Source: a bacterium
GTDB lineage: Bacteria; Armatimonadota; Zipacnadia; Zipacnadales; UBA11051
Length of the DNA: 64,000 nt
Direction of reading: 5' to 3'
Assembly (NCBI GenBank): GCA_021372615.1
Contig: JAJFUB010000125.1
Coordinates: forward strand, 1 to 64,000
The notes under the pieces are model-generated. The model was not told the DNA's origin and did not search any database. It worked only from the letters and a program-made list of their open reading frames with translations. A program made the translations under genes and the position numbers. This document shows positions 52,779-60,438 of this stretch, piece by piece (position 1 is the first letter of the stretch; each line of letters opens with the position of its first letter).

Positions 52779-53371
52779 GTCAACCAGAGGGGCCGGCCGC
52801 ACTCGGCCAGGGCCCGGAGTAGTCGTCCCAGGGGCAACCCCACCACATTGAGATACGAGCCGATCACTTCGGCCACCAGCGCTCCGCCGCCGGACTGCAC
52901 ACCGTAGGCCCCCGCCTTGTCCAGCGGGTCCCCGGAGTCCACATAGGCCGCGATGGTCGCGGCCTCCAGCCCATGGAAAGTGACGGCGGTCGTGTCACAG
53001 CCCTCCGCCACGACCTCTCCGTCGCGGGCCAGCACAAACGCCGTGTGCACCTGGTGCCGCCGCCCCGACAGCCGCGCCAGCATCCGCCGCGCCTCCTCGG
53101 CATCGGCGGGCTTGCCCAGCACGTGCCTGCCGACCGCCACCACCGTGTCGGCGCCCACTACCAGTCGGCCCGGCAGGCGCGCCGCCGCGTCCAGCGCCTT
53201 GGCCCGCGCGCCGGCCCGGGCCACGGTCTCCGGCCGGCCCTGCGCGTTCACGTCGGCCTCGGCGTCGCTCACGGCGACCTCGAAGTCAATTCCCGCCAGG
53301 CAGAGCATTTCCTGCCGCCGCGGTGAGGCCGAGGCCAGCACCAGCGGCGCCTCCGGGGCCGCGGTCGTCAT
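52775..53371 (-). CDS. maf: Maf-family nucleoside triphosphate pyrophosphatase
   Basis: Maf proteins hydrolyse non-canonical or canonical dTTP/UTP-type nucleotides. The 198-residue product starts at ATG 53371, overlapping the UbiB-like stop by 4 bases, and has SASPRRQEML (about 15-24), GADTVVAVGRHVLGKPAD (about 84-101) and SGDPLDKAGAYGVQSGGG (about 155-172). It precedes mreB, a common bacterial arrangement. Length is typical. Confidence 0.95.
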   Translation of the reverse strand: MTTAAPEAPLVLASASPRRQEMLCLAGIDFEVAVSDAEADVNAQGRPETVARAGARAKALDAAARLPGRLVVGADTVVAVGRHVLGKPADAEEARRMLARLSGRRHQVHTAFVLARDGEVVAEGCDTTAVTFHGLEAATIAAYVDSGDPLDKAGAYGVQSGGGALVAEVIGSYLNVVGLPLGRLLRALAECGRPLWLT

Positions 53372-55056
53372 AACCGCCCCGACCGCAGGATCGAGAACAG
53401 CAGCCACGCCCCCAGCACAATGCCCACCAGCAAGTACGCATAGGTCAGCCAGAAGCTCAGCGAGCCGCTCAGGCGCTCGCTGGTGACCAGGTTTGTCGAA
53501 GAGGCGATGATCGCGGCCACCACGATGGCGAACGCGATGCGGTTGACCATCAGGTCCAGGCGGTGCAGCGGCCGGTCAATGTTCTCATGGTAGATGCGCA
53601 GCCGCACCGCACCGCCTTCCAGCTTCTGCAGCACCTGGTTCACCTGGCGCGGCAGGAGCATGGCGTAGCGGTACGAACTGCGGATCACGCGGACGAGATC
53701 GCCGCCGAGGCGCTGGGGGTTCAGCCGCTGCCACATGAGCGCCTGAGCTTCGGAGCGCATCAGGGCCTGGGAGTCGAAGTTCGGGTCCAGCTCCAGGCAG
53801 ACGCCCTCGGTGACGACCAGTGACTTGGCGATGGCAGCCAGGGCCGGCTGGGTGCGCACACCGTGCCGCAGCACCAGCGACAGCAGCTCCTCCAGCAGTT
53901 GGCCCAGGCCCACCTGGGCGCTGCTGGCAAAGCCCGAATACTGCGCGATCATCCGGCCGACATCGGCGGTCAACTGCTGCAGGTCGGTGCGGTCACTGGC
54001 GATCCCGAGGGCCAGCAGGTGGTCGGTGACCTCCTGGGGCTCGTCGGTCAGGGCCGCCATGAGCAGCGCCAGCAGCGTGTCGCGCGTGGTCCGATCCAGG
54101 GCCACGGCGTTGCCGCAGTCCAGGAACACGACCTGGTCGCCGCCGGTGAACAGGACATTGCCCGGGTGCGGGTCGTTGTGGAAATAGCCGTCGCGCAGGA
54201 TCTGCCGGGCCATCAGCGCGGCGAAGTTGCGCGCCGCGGCCGGCCGGTCCACGCCCGTGGCCTCCAGCTCGTCCGGCCGGTTCGCCTTGGCCCCCTCCAC
54301 CCACTCCACCACCAGCACCCGTCGGGTGCTCAGGTCCCAGTGCACAACGGGAACCCGCACCCCCTCGTCCTTCTCGAGGCTGCCGCGGAGGCGGTCGGTG
54401 TTACGCGCCTCGATCAGGAAGTTCAGCTCCTGACGCAGGTTGTGCGCAAAGTCCTGGGTAAGCTGCAGAACGCGGTTCTCCGCGGCCCAGGGAATGGAGC
54501 GCTCAGCCTGTCGCGCCGCCAGCAGCAGGATGTCCAGGTCCGTCTCCACCGAGCTGCTGACACCCTTGCGCTGCACCTTGACGGCCACGGGCGAGCCATC
54601 CGCCAGACGGGCGAAATGCACCTGGGCGATGGAGGCCGACGCCCGGGCCTCCGGATCAAACTCCCGGAACACTTCCTCGACGGGCGCTCCGAGCTCCTCG
54701 GTGATGACCTGCTGCACCTCGTCAAAGGGCGAGGGCGGCACGTGGTCCTGCAACCGCGACAACTCGCGCACGTACGCCTCGGGCACGAGATCCGCCCGCG
54801 TGGACAACACCTGCCCGAGCTTGATCGCCGTCGGGCCCAGCTCTTCGAGCGCCAGGCGCAACCGCACCGGCAGGTCCAGCTTGGCCACGGCCTCGTCCAC
54901 CGGCTTGGGCCGGCGGGGATGGCGCGGGTCAAGCTGATGCACCAGGTAGCTCAAGCCGAAGCGCCCCAACACGGAGACAACATGGCTCGCCCGGCGTACG
55001 CCGGCGCCCATGCGCCCACTGAACGTGTCGTAGCGGGGCCGGCTAGAGTCGAACAT
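53368..55056 (-). CDS. UbiB/ABC1 (AarF)-family atypical kinase
   Basis: The 562-residue protein has the family blocks: KxGQ as AIKLGQVLSTRADLVP (about 75-90), the ExD-like Glu in ELNFLIEARNTDRL (about 213-226), catalytic DPHPGNVLF (about 303-311) and LDCGNAVAL in place of DFG (about 320-328). Two C-terminal transmembrane helices anchor it. UbiB-type kinases support ubiquinone or other isoprenoid lipid metabolism. ATG 55056 is chosen; ATG 55095 would overlap the upstream gene by 53 bases. The window shows no other ubiquinone genes. Confidence 0.9.
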   Translation of the reverse strand: MFDSSRPRYDTFSGRMGAGVRRASHVVSVLGRFGLSYLVHQLDPRHPRRPKPVDEAVAKLDLPVRLRLALEELGPTAIKLGQVLSTRADLVPEAYVRELSRLQDHVPPSPFDEVQQVITEELGAPVEEVFREFDPEARASASIAQVHFARLADGSPVAVKVQRKGVSSSVETDLDILLLAARQAERSIPWAAENRVLQLTQDFAHNLRQELNFLIEARNTDRLRGSLEKDEGVRVPVVHWDLSTRRVLVVEWVEGAKANRPDELEATGVDRPAAARNFAALMARQILRDGYFHNDPHPGNVLFTGGDQVVFLDCGNAVALDRTTRDTLLALLMAALTDEPQEVTDHLLALGIASDRTDLQQLTADVGRMIAQYSGFASSAQVGLGQLLEELLSLVLRHGVRTQPALAAIAKSLVVTEGVCLELDPNFDSQALMRSEAQALMWQRLNPQRLGGDLVRVIRSSYRYAMLLPRQVNQVLQKLEGGAVRLRIYHENIDRPLHRLDLMVNRIAFAIVVAAIIASSTNLVTSERLSGSLSFWLTYAYLLVGIVLGAWLLFSILRSGRL

Positions 55057-56050
55057 TGGCGCCCGATCCACAGGCGGCGCACCTGCCTCGTTCATCCAGG
55101 CCCGTGACGGTGCCTGTCATGCCCCGGCGCACAATCAGCGTCCGGCCGCACTGGGGGCACACTGTATCAGTCGTACCCGCCAGCCACAAGTTCCCCACGT
55201 ACACGAACTTGAGCTGCTCGCGCGCCAGGTCGTACGCCCGTTGCAGCGTCGCGGCCGGCGTCGCCGGCGCCTGAAAGTGGTAGTCGGGATGGTACGCCGA
55301 GAAGTGAATGGGCAGCTCCGGCGACACCGAGGCCGCCCAGTCCACCAGGGCCCGCAACTCCGCCTCGGAGTCGTTCTCGCCCGGGATGATCAGATTGGTG
55401 ATCTCCACATGCGTCCGGCCAAAGGCCCGCTCGACGGTCTGCCGGGCCGGCAGGGCTTGCCCCTGGCAGTGCTCCAGGTAGAACCGCTCGCTCATGGACT
55501 TGATGTCCACATTCATGGCGTCAACGAACGGCAGCAGCTCCTCCAGCGGCTCCTGCTCGACGAGGCCGTTGGTCACCAGCACATTGCACATCCCGGCGTC
55601 CCGGATCAGCGGCGCCGTCTCGCGAACGTACTCGTACCAGATGAACGGCTCATTGTATGTATAGGCCAGGCCGATGTTGCCCTCATCGGCATACCGGCGG
55701 GCCAGCGCCAACGCCTCGTGGGGCGGCAGTTGCTGCGTCGGCGGCCGCTCCTGGGAGATCTGCCAGTTCTGGCAGAACCCGCACTTGAGGTTGCAGCCGA
55801 AGGTGCCCACCGACAGAATCAGCGAACCGGGACGGAAGTGGTACAGCGGCTTCTTCTCAATCGGGTCCAGCGCCATCGAGGTGACTTCGGCGTAGTTGCG
55901 CGTCACCAGGCGTCCCCCGACGTTGTGGCGCACCGTGCAGCGGCCGGACTTGCCCGGCGCGATGTGGCAATGCCAGGGGCAGAGCCGGCAATCGGCCCGC
56001 TCTCCCACCATGTCATAGAACAACGCTTCCCGTTCCGGCACGCCCACCAC
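55043..56050 (-). CDS. AmmeMemoRadiSam system radical SAM enzyme
   Basis: The 335-residue protein belongs to the PflA-like COG1180 family usually partnered with AMMECR1 and Memo proteins. It has a first cysteine block CRLCPWHCHI with SGRCTVR, the radical SAM motif CNLKCGFC (CX3CX2C, about 86-93) followed by QNW, YTYNEP near 130, and a C-terminal zinc-ribbon-like tail with CPQCGR and CAACGS. The substrate of the family is unknown. No AMMECR1 or Memo gene lies in the window. It starts at GTG 56050, with AGAGG close by; a GTG three codons later is also possible. Confidence 0.88.
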   Translation of the reverse strand: MVGVPEREALFYDMVGERADCRLCPWHCHIAPGKSGRCTVRHNVGGRLVTRNYAEVTSMALDPIEKKPLYHFRPGSLILSVGTFGCNLKCGFCQNWQISQERPPTQQLPPHEALALARRYADEGNIGLAYTYNEPFIWYEYVRETAPLIRDAGMCNVLVTNGLVEQEPLEELLPFVDAMNVDIKSMSERFYLEHCQGQALPARQTVERAFGRTHVEITNLIIPGENDSEAELRALVDWAASVSPELPIHFSAYHPDYHFQAPATPAATLQRAYDLAREQLKFVYVGNLWLAGTTDTVCPQCGRTLIVRRGMTGTVTGLDERGRCAACGSGANVRL

Positions 56051-56110
56051 CTCTGCCCAGAAGGGGGCTGACCCCGCAGGGGTCTGTCCCCGCCCTCGCC
56101 GCCTGGCTCC

Positions 56111-56875
56111 CTAGCCGGCCCCGAACGCCGGCTCGCCCTGGATGCTCTCCACCAGGGCCCGCGTGGCCGCAATCTGGTCCTCATCGCCCCAGACCGCCAG
56201 CCAGATGCCGCCCTCGGCCCCACAGACGCCGCCGGCGCCGATCTGGTGCGCCTCCACGCCCACCAGCAGCTCCAGCGCCTCGATCTCCGTCACAATCTCG
56301 GCCTGCACGGGCCACAGTGCCGGCATGCCCTCGCGGCTGCACTCCGGATCGGTGTTGATGAGGTCAGCCAGCTCCTGGATGTCCTCGGCGATCTCCTTCT
56401 CCAGCCCCACGGGGCAGACCAGGTGCAGCCCCTTGCCGTAGGCCGACCCGATGATCGTCCCCAGCGTCCCGCCCTCCGGGTGCCCGATCAGCAGCCCGAC
56501 CATGCCGGACTCGTAGTTCAGCGCGTTGGCGCCCTTGATGACGACATCGCCCCGCTTCATCTGCAAGACGACGTCCTTGAGCGTCACGTCGCTACGCCGG
56601 CCATTGGCGAAGATGACTTCCGGAATGCTCCCGGCGAACACGCCGCTGGTGTCGGCCTTGGCCGGGAGCGTACGGCCGAGCACGTAGGCGCCCTTCGCGA
56701 TCTTCTCGCCCAGCAGCTCCTCGGCTACGTAGGCGTTCGTGGTACCCTTGGTCACGACCACGATGCCGTCCTGCATGGCCTGCTGCACGGCCGGGAGCGC
56801 CGCCACCGCCTTGGCGATCAGGCGCTTGCCTTCCGACACTGTGAGCACCAAACTGAGGGTGTGCAGACCGGCCAT
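56111..56875 (-). CDS. Conserved-looking protein of unknown function
   Basis: The 254-residue product starts at ATG 56875 with GGAGG 6 bases upstream. It opens MAGLHTLSLVLTVSEGKRLIAKAVAALPAV and has VVVTKGTTNAYVAEELLG, LQMKRGDVVIKGANALNYESG, GHPEGGTLGTI and HQIGAGGVCGAEGGIWLAV, Gly-rich blocks that look like a compact enzyme or ligand-binding fold. No signal peptide or membrane helix is present. It is the promoter-proximal gene of the minus-strand run and lies 60 bases before the radical SAM gene, so a functional link is possible. No family is recognised. Confidence 0.7.
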   Translation of the reverse strand: MAGLHTLSLVLTVSEGKRLIAKAVAALPAVQQAMQDGIVVVTKGTTNAYVAEELLGEKIAKGAYVLGRTLPAKADTSGVFAGSIPEVIFANGRRSDVTLKDVVLQMKRGDVVIKGANALNYESGMVGLLIGHPEGGTLGTIIGSAYGKGLHLVCPVGLEKEIAEDIQELADLINTDPECSREGMPALWPVQAEIVTEIEALELLVGVEAHQIGAGGVCGAEGGIWLAVWGDEDQIAATRALVESIQGEPAFGAG

Positions 56876-57059
56876 CTTCTTCCTCCCAGACGGAACCGGA
56901 AGCCGTGGTGAGATGTTGGCTGAGTATACCAACGTGGGGGTGCTTTGGCAAGGAAACGGGGCTGTGGGGCCGAGGGAGGGGCAGGGAGGGGAAGCGGGGC
57001 CTGGCGAGGAAGCACCCGGCAGCAGTGGTACGGCACGCGCGGCCTAGCACCGCGTTTCG

Positions 57060-57089
57060 TTGACAAGCTGACGATGTATCCCATATAAT
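57060..57089 (+). promoter_or_regulatory. Consensus sigma70-type promoter
   Basis: TTGACA (57060-57065) and TATAAT (57084-57089) are both perfect, with an 18-base spacer. The predicted start near 57096 gives a leader of about 37 bases before the TPR gene. In this GC-rich sequence a perfect match is striking and marks a strong promoter for the plus-strand operon. Confidence 0.88.
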
Positions 57090-57132
57090 CGCACGGTGAG
57101 TGATTCCTCCCCCTCGAAGGGAGCGTTGTCGG

Positions 57133-59082
57133 ATGGCGAGGGGCCGAAGCCTGATCCATACCACCTTCCTGTGTCTGACCTTCTGCCTGTTGTCTCCAGC
57201 GCTGTGGGCCCAACTTGATGACTTCAACAGCGCCGTGAAGCAGTACGACGAGGGTCAGTACGAGGAGGCCGCCAAGGCCTTCGAGGCGACCACGGCAGCG
57301 CAGCCGGACTTCGAGTCCGGCTGGTACTACCTGGGACTGGCGCGCCTCAAACTCACCGACTACGAGGGCGCGCTGGCCGCCTTCCAGAAGGCGGTGGACC
57401 TGGCCCCCACCCGGCCCGGTACGCGCCTGATGGTCGGGCAGATCTACGAGAGCCAGAAGGCCTACGCCGAGGCCATCAAGGTCTACCAGGACGAGCTGCG
57501 CTACCGGCGTGGCAAAGACGTCCTCCCCGTCATGACCGCCCTGGGCCGGGCGCTGTATTACTCCGGCCGCTACAACGACGCGGTCACCACCCTCGACCGC
57601 GTCGTCACTGAAGACATCCACTATGTCGAGGCGCTCTACTACCTGGCGCTGAGCCATGCCTCACTGAAGAACCACACCCAGGCGATCAAGTACTACGACC
57701 GCGCGGGCACGACGCTGGACGAGTGGAGCGGCCTGGTGACGCGCCTGTCGCGCCTGCGGCAGTTGCAGACCAAGGGCGGCATCACCCCGGCCCAGCAGCG
57801 CGAGATCGGCTCGGTCGAAGAGCAGCTGGCGCAGGACTACGGGCGGGCCCAGGACTTCGGCACCGTCCTGGGGCTGTGGCCCACCCTCAACAAGGCACGC
57901 GGCAACAGCCTGCTGGCGATGAAGGAATGGTCAGCCGCCCGGACGGCCTACCGCCAGGCTCTCGACAAGACGAAGCGGGGCTCCCCCTCTGACGCCGACG
58001 CGTATACGCTGGTAGCCCTGGCCTCTCTGGAACAGGGCAAGAGCGTCTTCCTGGACAACAGCCTGCTCTTCGAGATGATTGACATCCTCAAGGATGCCGA
58101 GAAGCAGGCCAAGGAGGCCATCAAGAAGAACGCGGCCTTCCCCCCGGGGCATAACGCGCTGGGTGAGATCTACCTGTTCCAGGCCAAGACCTACACGACC
58201 AAGCCCGAGTTGAAGATCACCTCCCACACCTTCGAGGACGCCATCAAGGAGTTCCAGGAGGCGCTCAAGACCGACCCCAACTACGTGCGGGCCATGCGCA
58301 ACACGGCCGAATGCCTGCTGCTGTCAGGCAAGGCCGAGGAGGCGCGCGACCAACTCAACAAGGCCCTGACCCTGGAGCCCAAGCGCGACGATCTGCACGC
58401 CCAGATGGCCGAGGTGCTCCTGGCTCTGGAGCAACCGGACGAAGCCGCCACCGAGGCGCAGAACGCCCTGGCCATCAACAAGACCAATGTCGCGGCGCTC
58501 AACGCCGCCGGCATGGTCTACATGTACTACCGTGACGATCTGGGCGAGGCCACCGAGTACTTCAGCCGCGCCGTGGCCGCCGACCCCCGCCGGTGGGAAG
58601 GCTACGTGAACCTGGGGCTTGCCTTCTACCAGATGGAGTCCTGGTACCGCGCCCGGCGCGAGTTCCGCAACGCCCTGGACCGCATCCCCACGGCGACGAT
58701 CGCCAACACCGCCCAACGGCAGGCCTTCCTGTACTACCTGGTCGCGCGCACCTACCACGCCACCGGGATGTACGCCCAGGAGATCGAGGCGCTCAACGAG
58801 GCTCTGGGGCGGTGGCCGTCGCACCTGGATACCCTCCGGCAACTGGCGCAGGCGTACGAGGCGCAGCAGAAGTACCGCGCCGCCCAGCAGGTGCTGGAAG
58901 ATGCCCTGAAGTACTCCTCGGGGCCGCAGGAGGACGCGGACATCAACGTCCAACTCGGTCAGATGCTGGAGAAGGAGGGACGCCCGCACGAGGCCATCGC
59001 GGCCTATAGCGCGGCTCTGAAGGCCGACCCGAATGCGCTGTCGGCGAAGGAGGGTCTGGAGCGGCTACAGGCAGCCCAGTAG
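57133..59082 (+). CDS. Exported tetratricopeptide-repeat protein
   Basis: The 649-residue product starts at ATG 57133 with GGGAG 9 bases upstream. A signal peptide (about 1-26, LSPALWAQ) is followed by about a dozen TPR units, for example YDEGQYEEAAKAFEAT, YYLGLARLKLTDYEGALAAFQKAVDL, YYLALSHASLKNHTQAIKYY and NALGEIYLFQAKTYT, with a longer linker near 210-260. TPR arrays hold protein partners. It heads the operon containing an M16 homologue and a PQQ-propeller protein, so it may scaffold an envelope complex. The gene's function is not otherwise defined. Confidence 0.88.
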   Translation: MARGRSLIHTTFLCLTFCLLSPALWAQLDDFNSAVKQYDEGQYEEAAKAFEATTAAQPDFESGWYYLGLARLKLTDYEGALAAFQKAVDLAPTRPGTRLMVGQIYESQKAYAEAIKVYQDELRYRRGKDVLPVMTALGRALYYSGRYNDAVTTLDRVVTEDIHYVEALYYLALSHASLKNHTQAIKYYDRAGTTLDEWSGLVTRLSRLRQLQTKGGITPAQQREIGSVEEQLAQDYGRAQDFGTVLGLWPTLNKARGNSLLAMKEWSAARTAYRQALDKTKRGSPSDADAYTLVALASLEQGKSVFLDNSLLFEMIDILKDAEKQAKEAIKKNAAFPPGHNALGEIYLFQAKTYTTKPELKITSHTFEDAIKEFQEALKTDPNYVRAMRNTAECLLLSGKAEEARDQLNKALTLEPKRDDLHAQMAEVLLALEQPDEAATEAQNALAINKTNVAALNAAGMVYMYYRDDLGEATEYFSRAVAADPRRWEGYVNLGLAFYQMESWYRARREFRNALDRIPTATIANTAQRQAFLYYLVARTYHATGMYAQEIEALNEALGRWPSHLDTLRQLAQAYEAQQKYRAAQQVLEDALKYSSGPQEDADINVQLGQMLEKEGRPHEAIAAYSAALKADPNALSAKEGLERLQAAQ

Positions 59083-59150
59083 GAGCTGCGGGAACGGCCC
59101 CGAGATGGCAAGCCGGCCTGCGGGCCGGCTCGCTTATCCTGGTACTGTCG

Positions 59151-60398
59151 TTGGCGGCACCGGCGGCGCCCGACCCGGTGAGCCGTACCGTTCTGGACAA
59201 TGGTCTGGTCGTCCTGCACCGTGAGAACCCCGGGAGCCTGACCCTGGCCGTCGGCTGCTATCTGCGCCTCAGCGCGCTGATGGAAACGGCGGACACCGCC
59301 GGGTGGCGGAACCTGCTGCAACAGGCTCTGCTCGACCTGCAGGACGCCAGCGGACGACGGCTGGAGGAGCGGGTCGCGGACGCCGGCGCGCAGATCCGCC
59401 TGCAGACCTCGCCCGACTACACCGAGGCCCTGTTCCAGGGCACGGCTGAGCAGTTGCCGACGCTGCTGGGCTACGTGCGGGAGATACTGTCGGACACCCC
59501 TCTGGACGCCCAGAGCCTCAACCGGCGGCGTCAGGAGGAACTACGGGACATATCCGGCCGGCGGGACTCACCGCAGACGCTGGCCGAGGACATGGCGCTG
59601 AAGGCCCTGTTCGGCGGGAGCCCCTGCGGGTGGCCCCCGACCGGCAGTTTCGCCGTGGGGACGATGCGGCTCGACCGCCTGCAATCGCTGCGGCGCCTGC
59701 ACCACGCGCCCAACCGGGCCGTGGTCGCGATCAGCGGCCCGATGGGATGGGACGAGGCGCGGGGAGAGGCCCAGGCGACGCTGGGGGGGCTGCTGCCGCG
59801 GCCGATCCTGCCCGAGCCGTCGGCACCCGTCGTGACGCGCCGGGCCGGCGTGCTGCGCTACACGCCGTGGGAAGGTGACAACGCCGTCATCGTCGCGGCG
59901 GCGCCCTGCCCTGGCCCCAGCCATGCTGAGTTCGGCGCGGCTGCCGTCCTGAGCGCCGTCCTGGGGTCCGGTGAGGGGTCGCGGCTGTTTGCCGCGCTGC
60001 GGCAAGCGCGTGGCCTGACGTACACGGTCCGCACCGATCTGGCCCCCTCCCGCATCTGTGGGATGGTCCAGATCATGGTCGCCTGTGAACCCAAACAGGC
60101 CCCCGAAGTGTTTCGTATCATGCGGGCGGAGATGGCGGGCCTGTCGTCCCGGCCGCCGTCCGAGGCCGAAGTCCACCGTGCCGTGGCGTACCTGACGGGC
60201 AGCTACCTGCTGGGCCGGCAACGCAACGCTGAGATCGCCCACTACCTGGGGATGTTCGAGGCGCTCATGCCCGGGCAGGGCGCCCGGACCGACCTGGTAG
60301 CGGTGTTCGATCAGGTGACCGTGGCGCAGGTGGAGACAGCCACGCGATGGCTGCAGGACCGCAACATCTGGGTCCAGGTCGGCGGCAAGCCGCTCTAG
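59151..60398 (+). CDS. M16 peptidase homologue lacking the zinc motif
   Basis: The protein of at least 415 residues is M16-like from SRTVLDNGLVVLHRENPG onward, with RLFAALRQARGLTYTVRTDL in the second half. The position of HxxEH reads WRNLLQQALL, so it cannot bind catalytic zinc. TTG at 59151 is the only conventional start; in-frame codons from 59118 (CTG) would add RAGSLILVLSLA, a clear signal peptide. The well-placed ATG at 59105 is out of frame by one base, so a single-base assembly error or a CTG start is suspected. It follows the TPR gene by a short gap in the same operon. Confidence 0.75.
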   Translation: MAAPAAPDPVSRTVLDNGLVVLHRENPGSLTLAVGCYLRLSALMETADTAGWRNLLQQALLDLQDASGRRLEERVADAGAQIRLQTSPDYTEALFQGTAEQLPTLLGYVREILSDTPLDAQSLNRRRQEELRDISGRRDSPQTLAEDMALKALFGGSPCGWPPTGSFAVGTMRLDRLQSLRRLHHAPNRAVVAISGPMGWDEARGEAQATLGGLLPRPILPEPSAPVVTRRAGVLRYTPWEGDNAVIVAAAPCPGPSHAEFGAAAVLSAVLGSGEGSRLFAALRQARGLTYTVRTDLAPSRICGMVQIMVACEPKQAPEVFRIMRAEMAGLSSRPPSEAEVHRAVAYLTGSYLLGRQRNAEIAHYLGMFEALMPGQGARTDLVAVFDQVTVAQVETATRWLQDRNIWVQVGGKPL

Positions 60399-60438
60399 GA
60401 CCTTCCCGGGTGTGGTCATGACTGCAGGAGGGCTCCCG

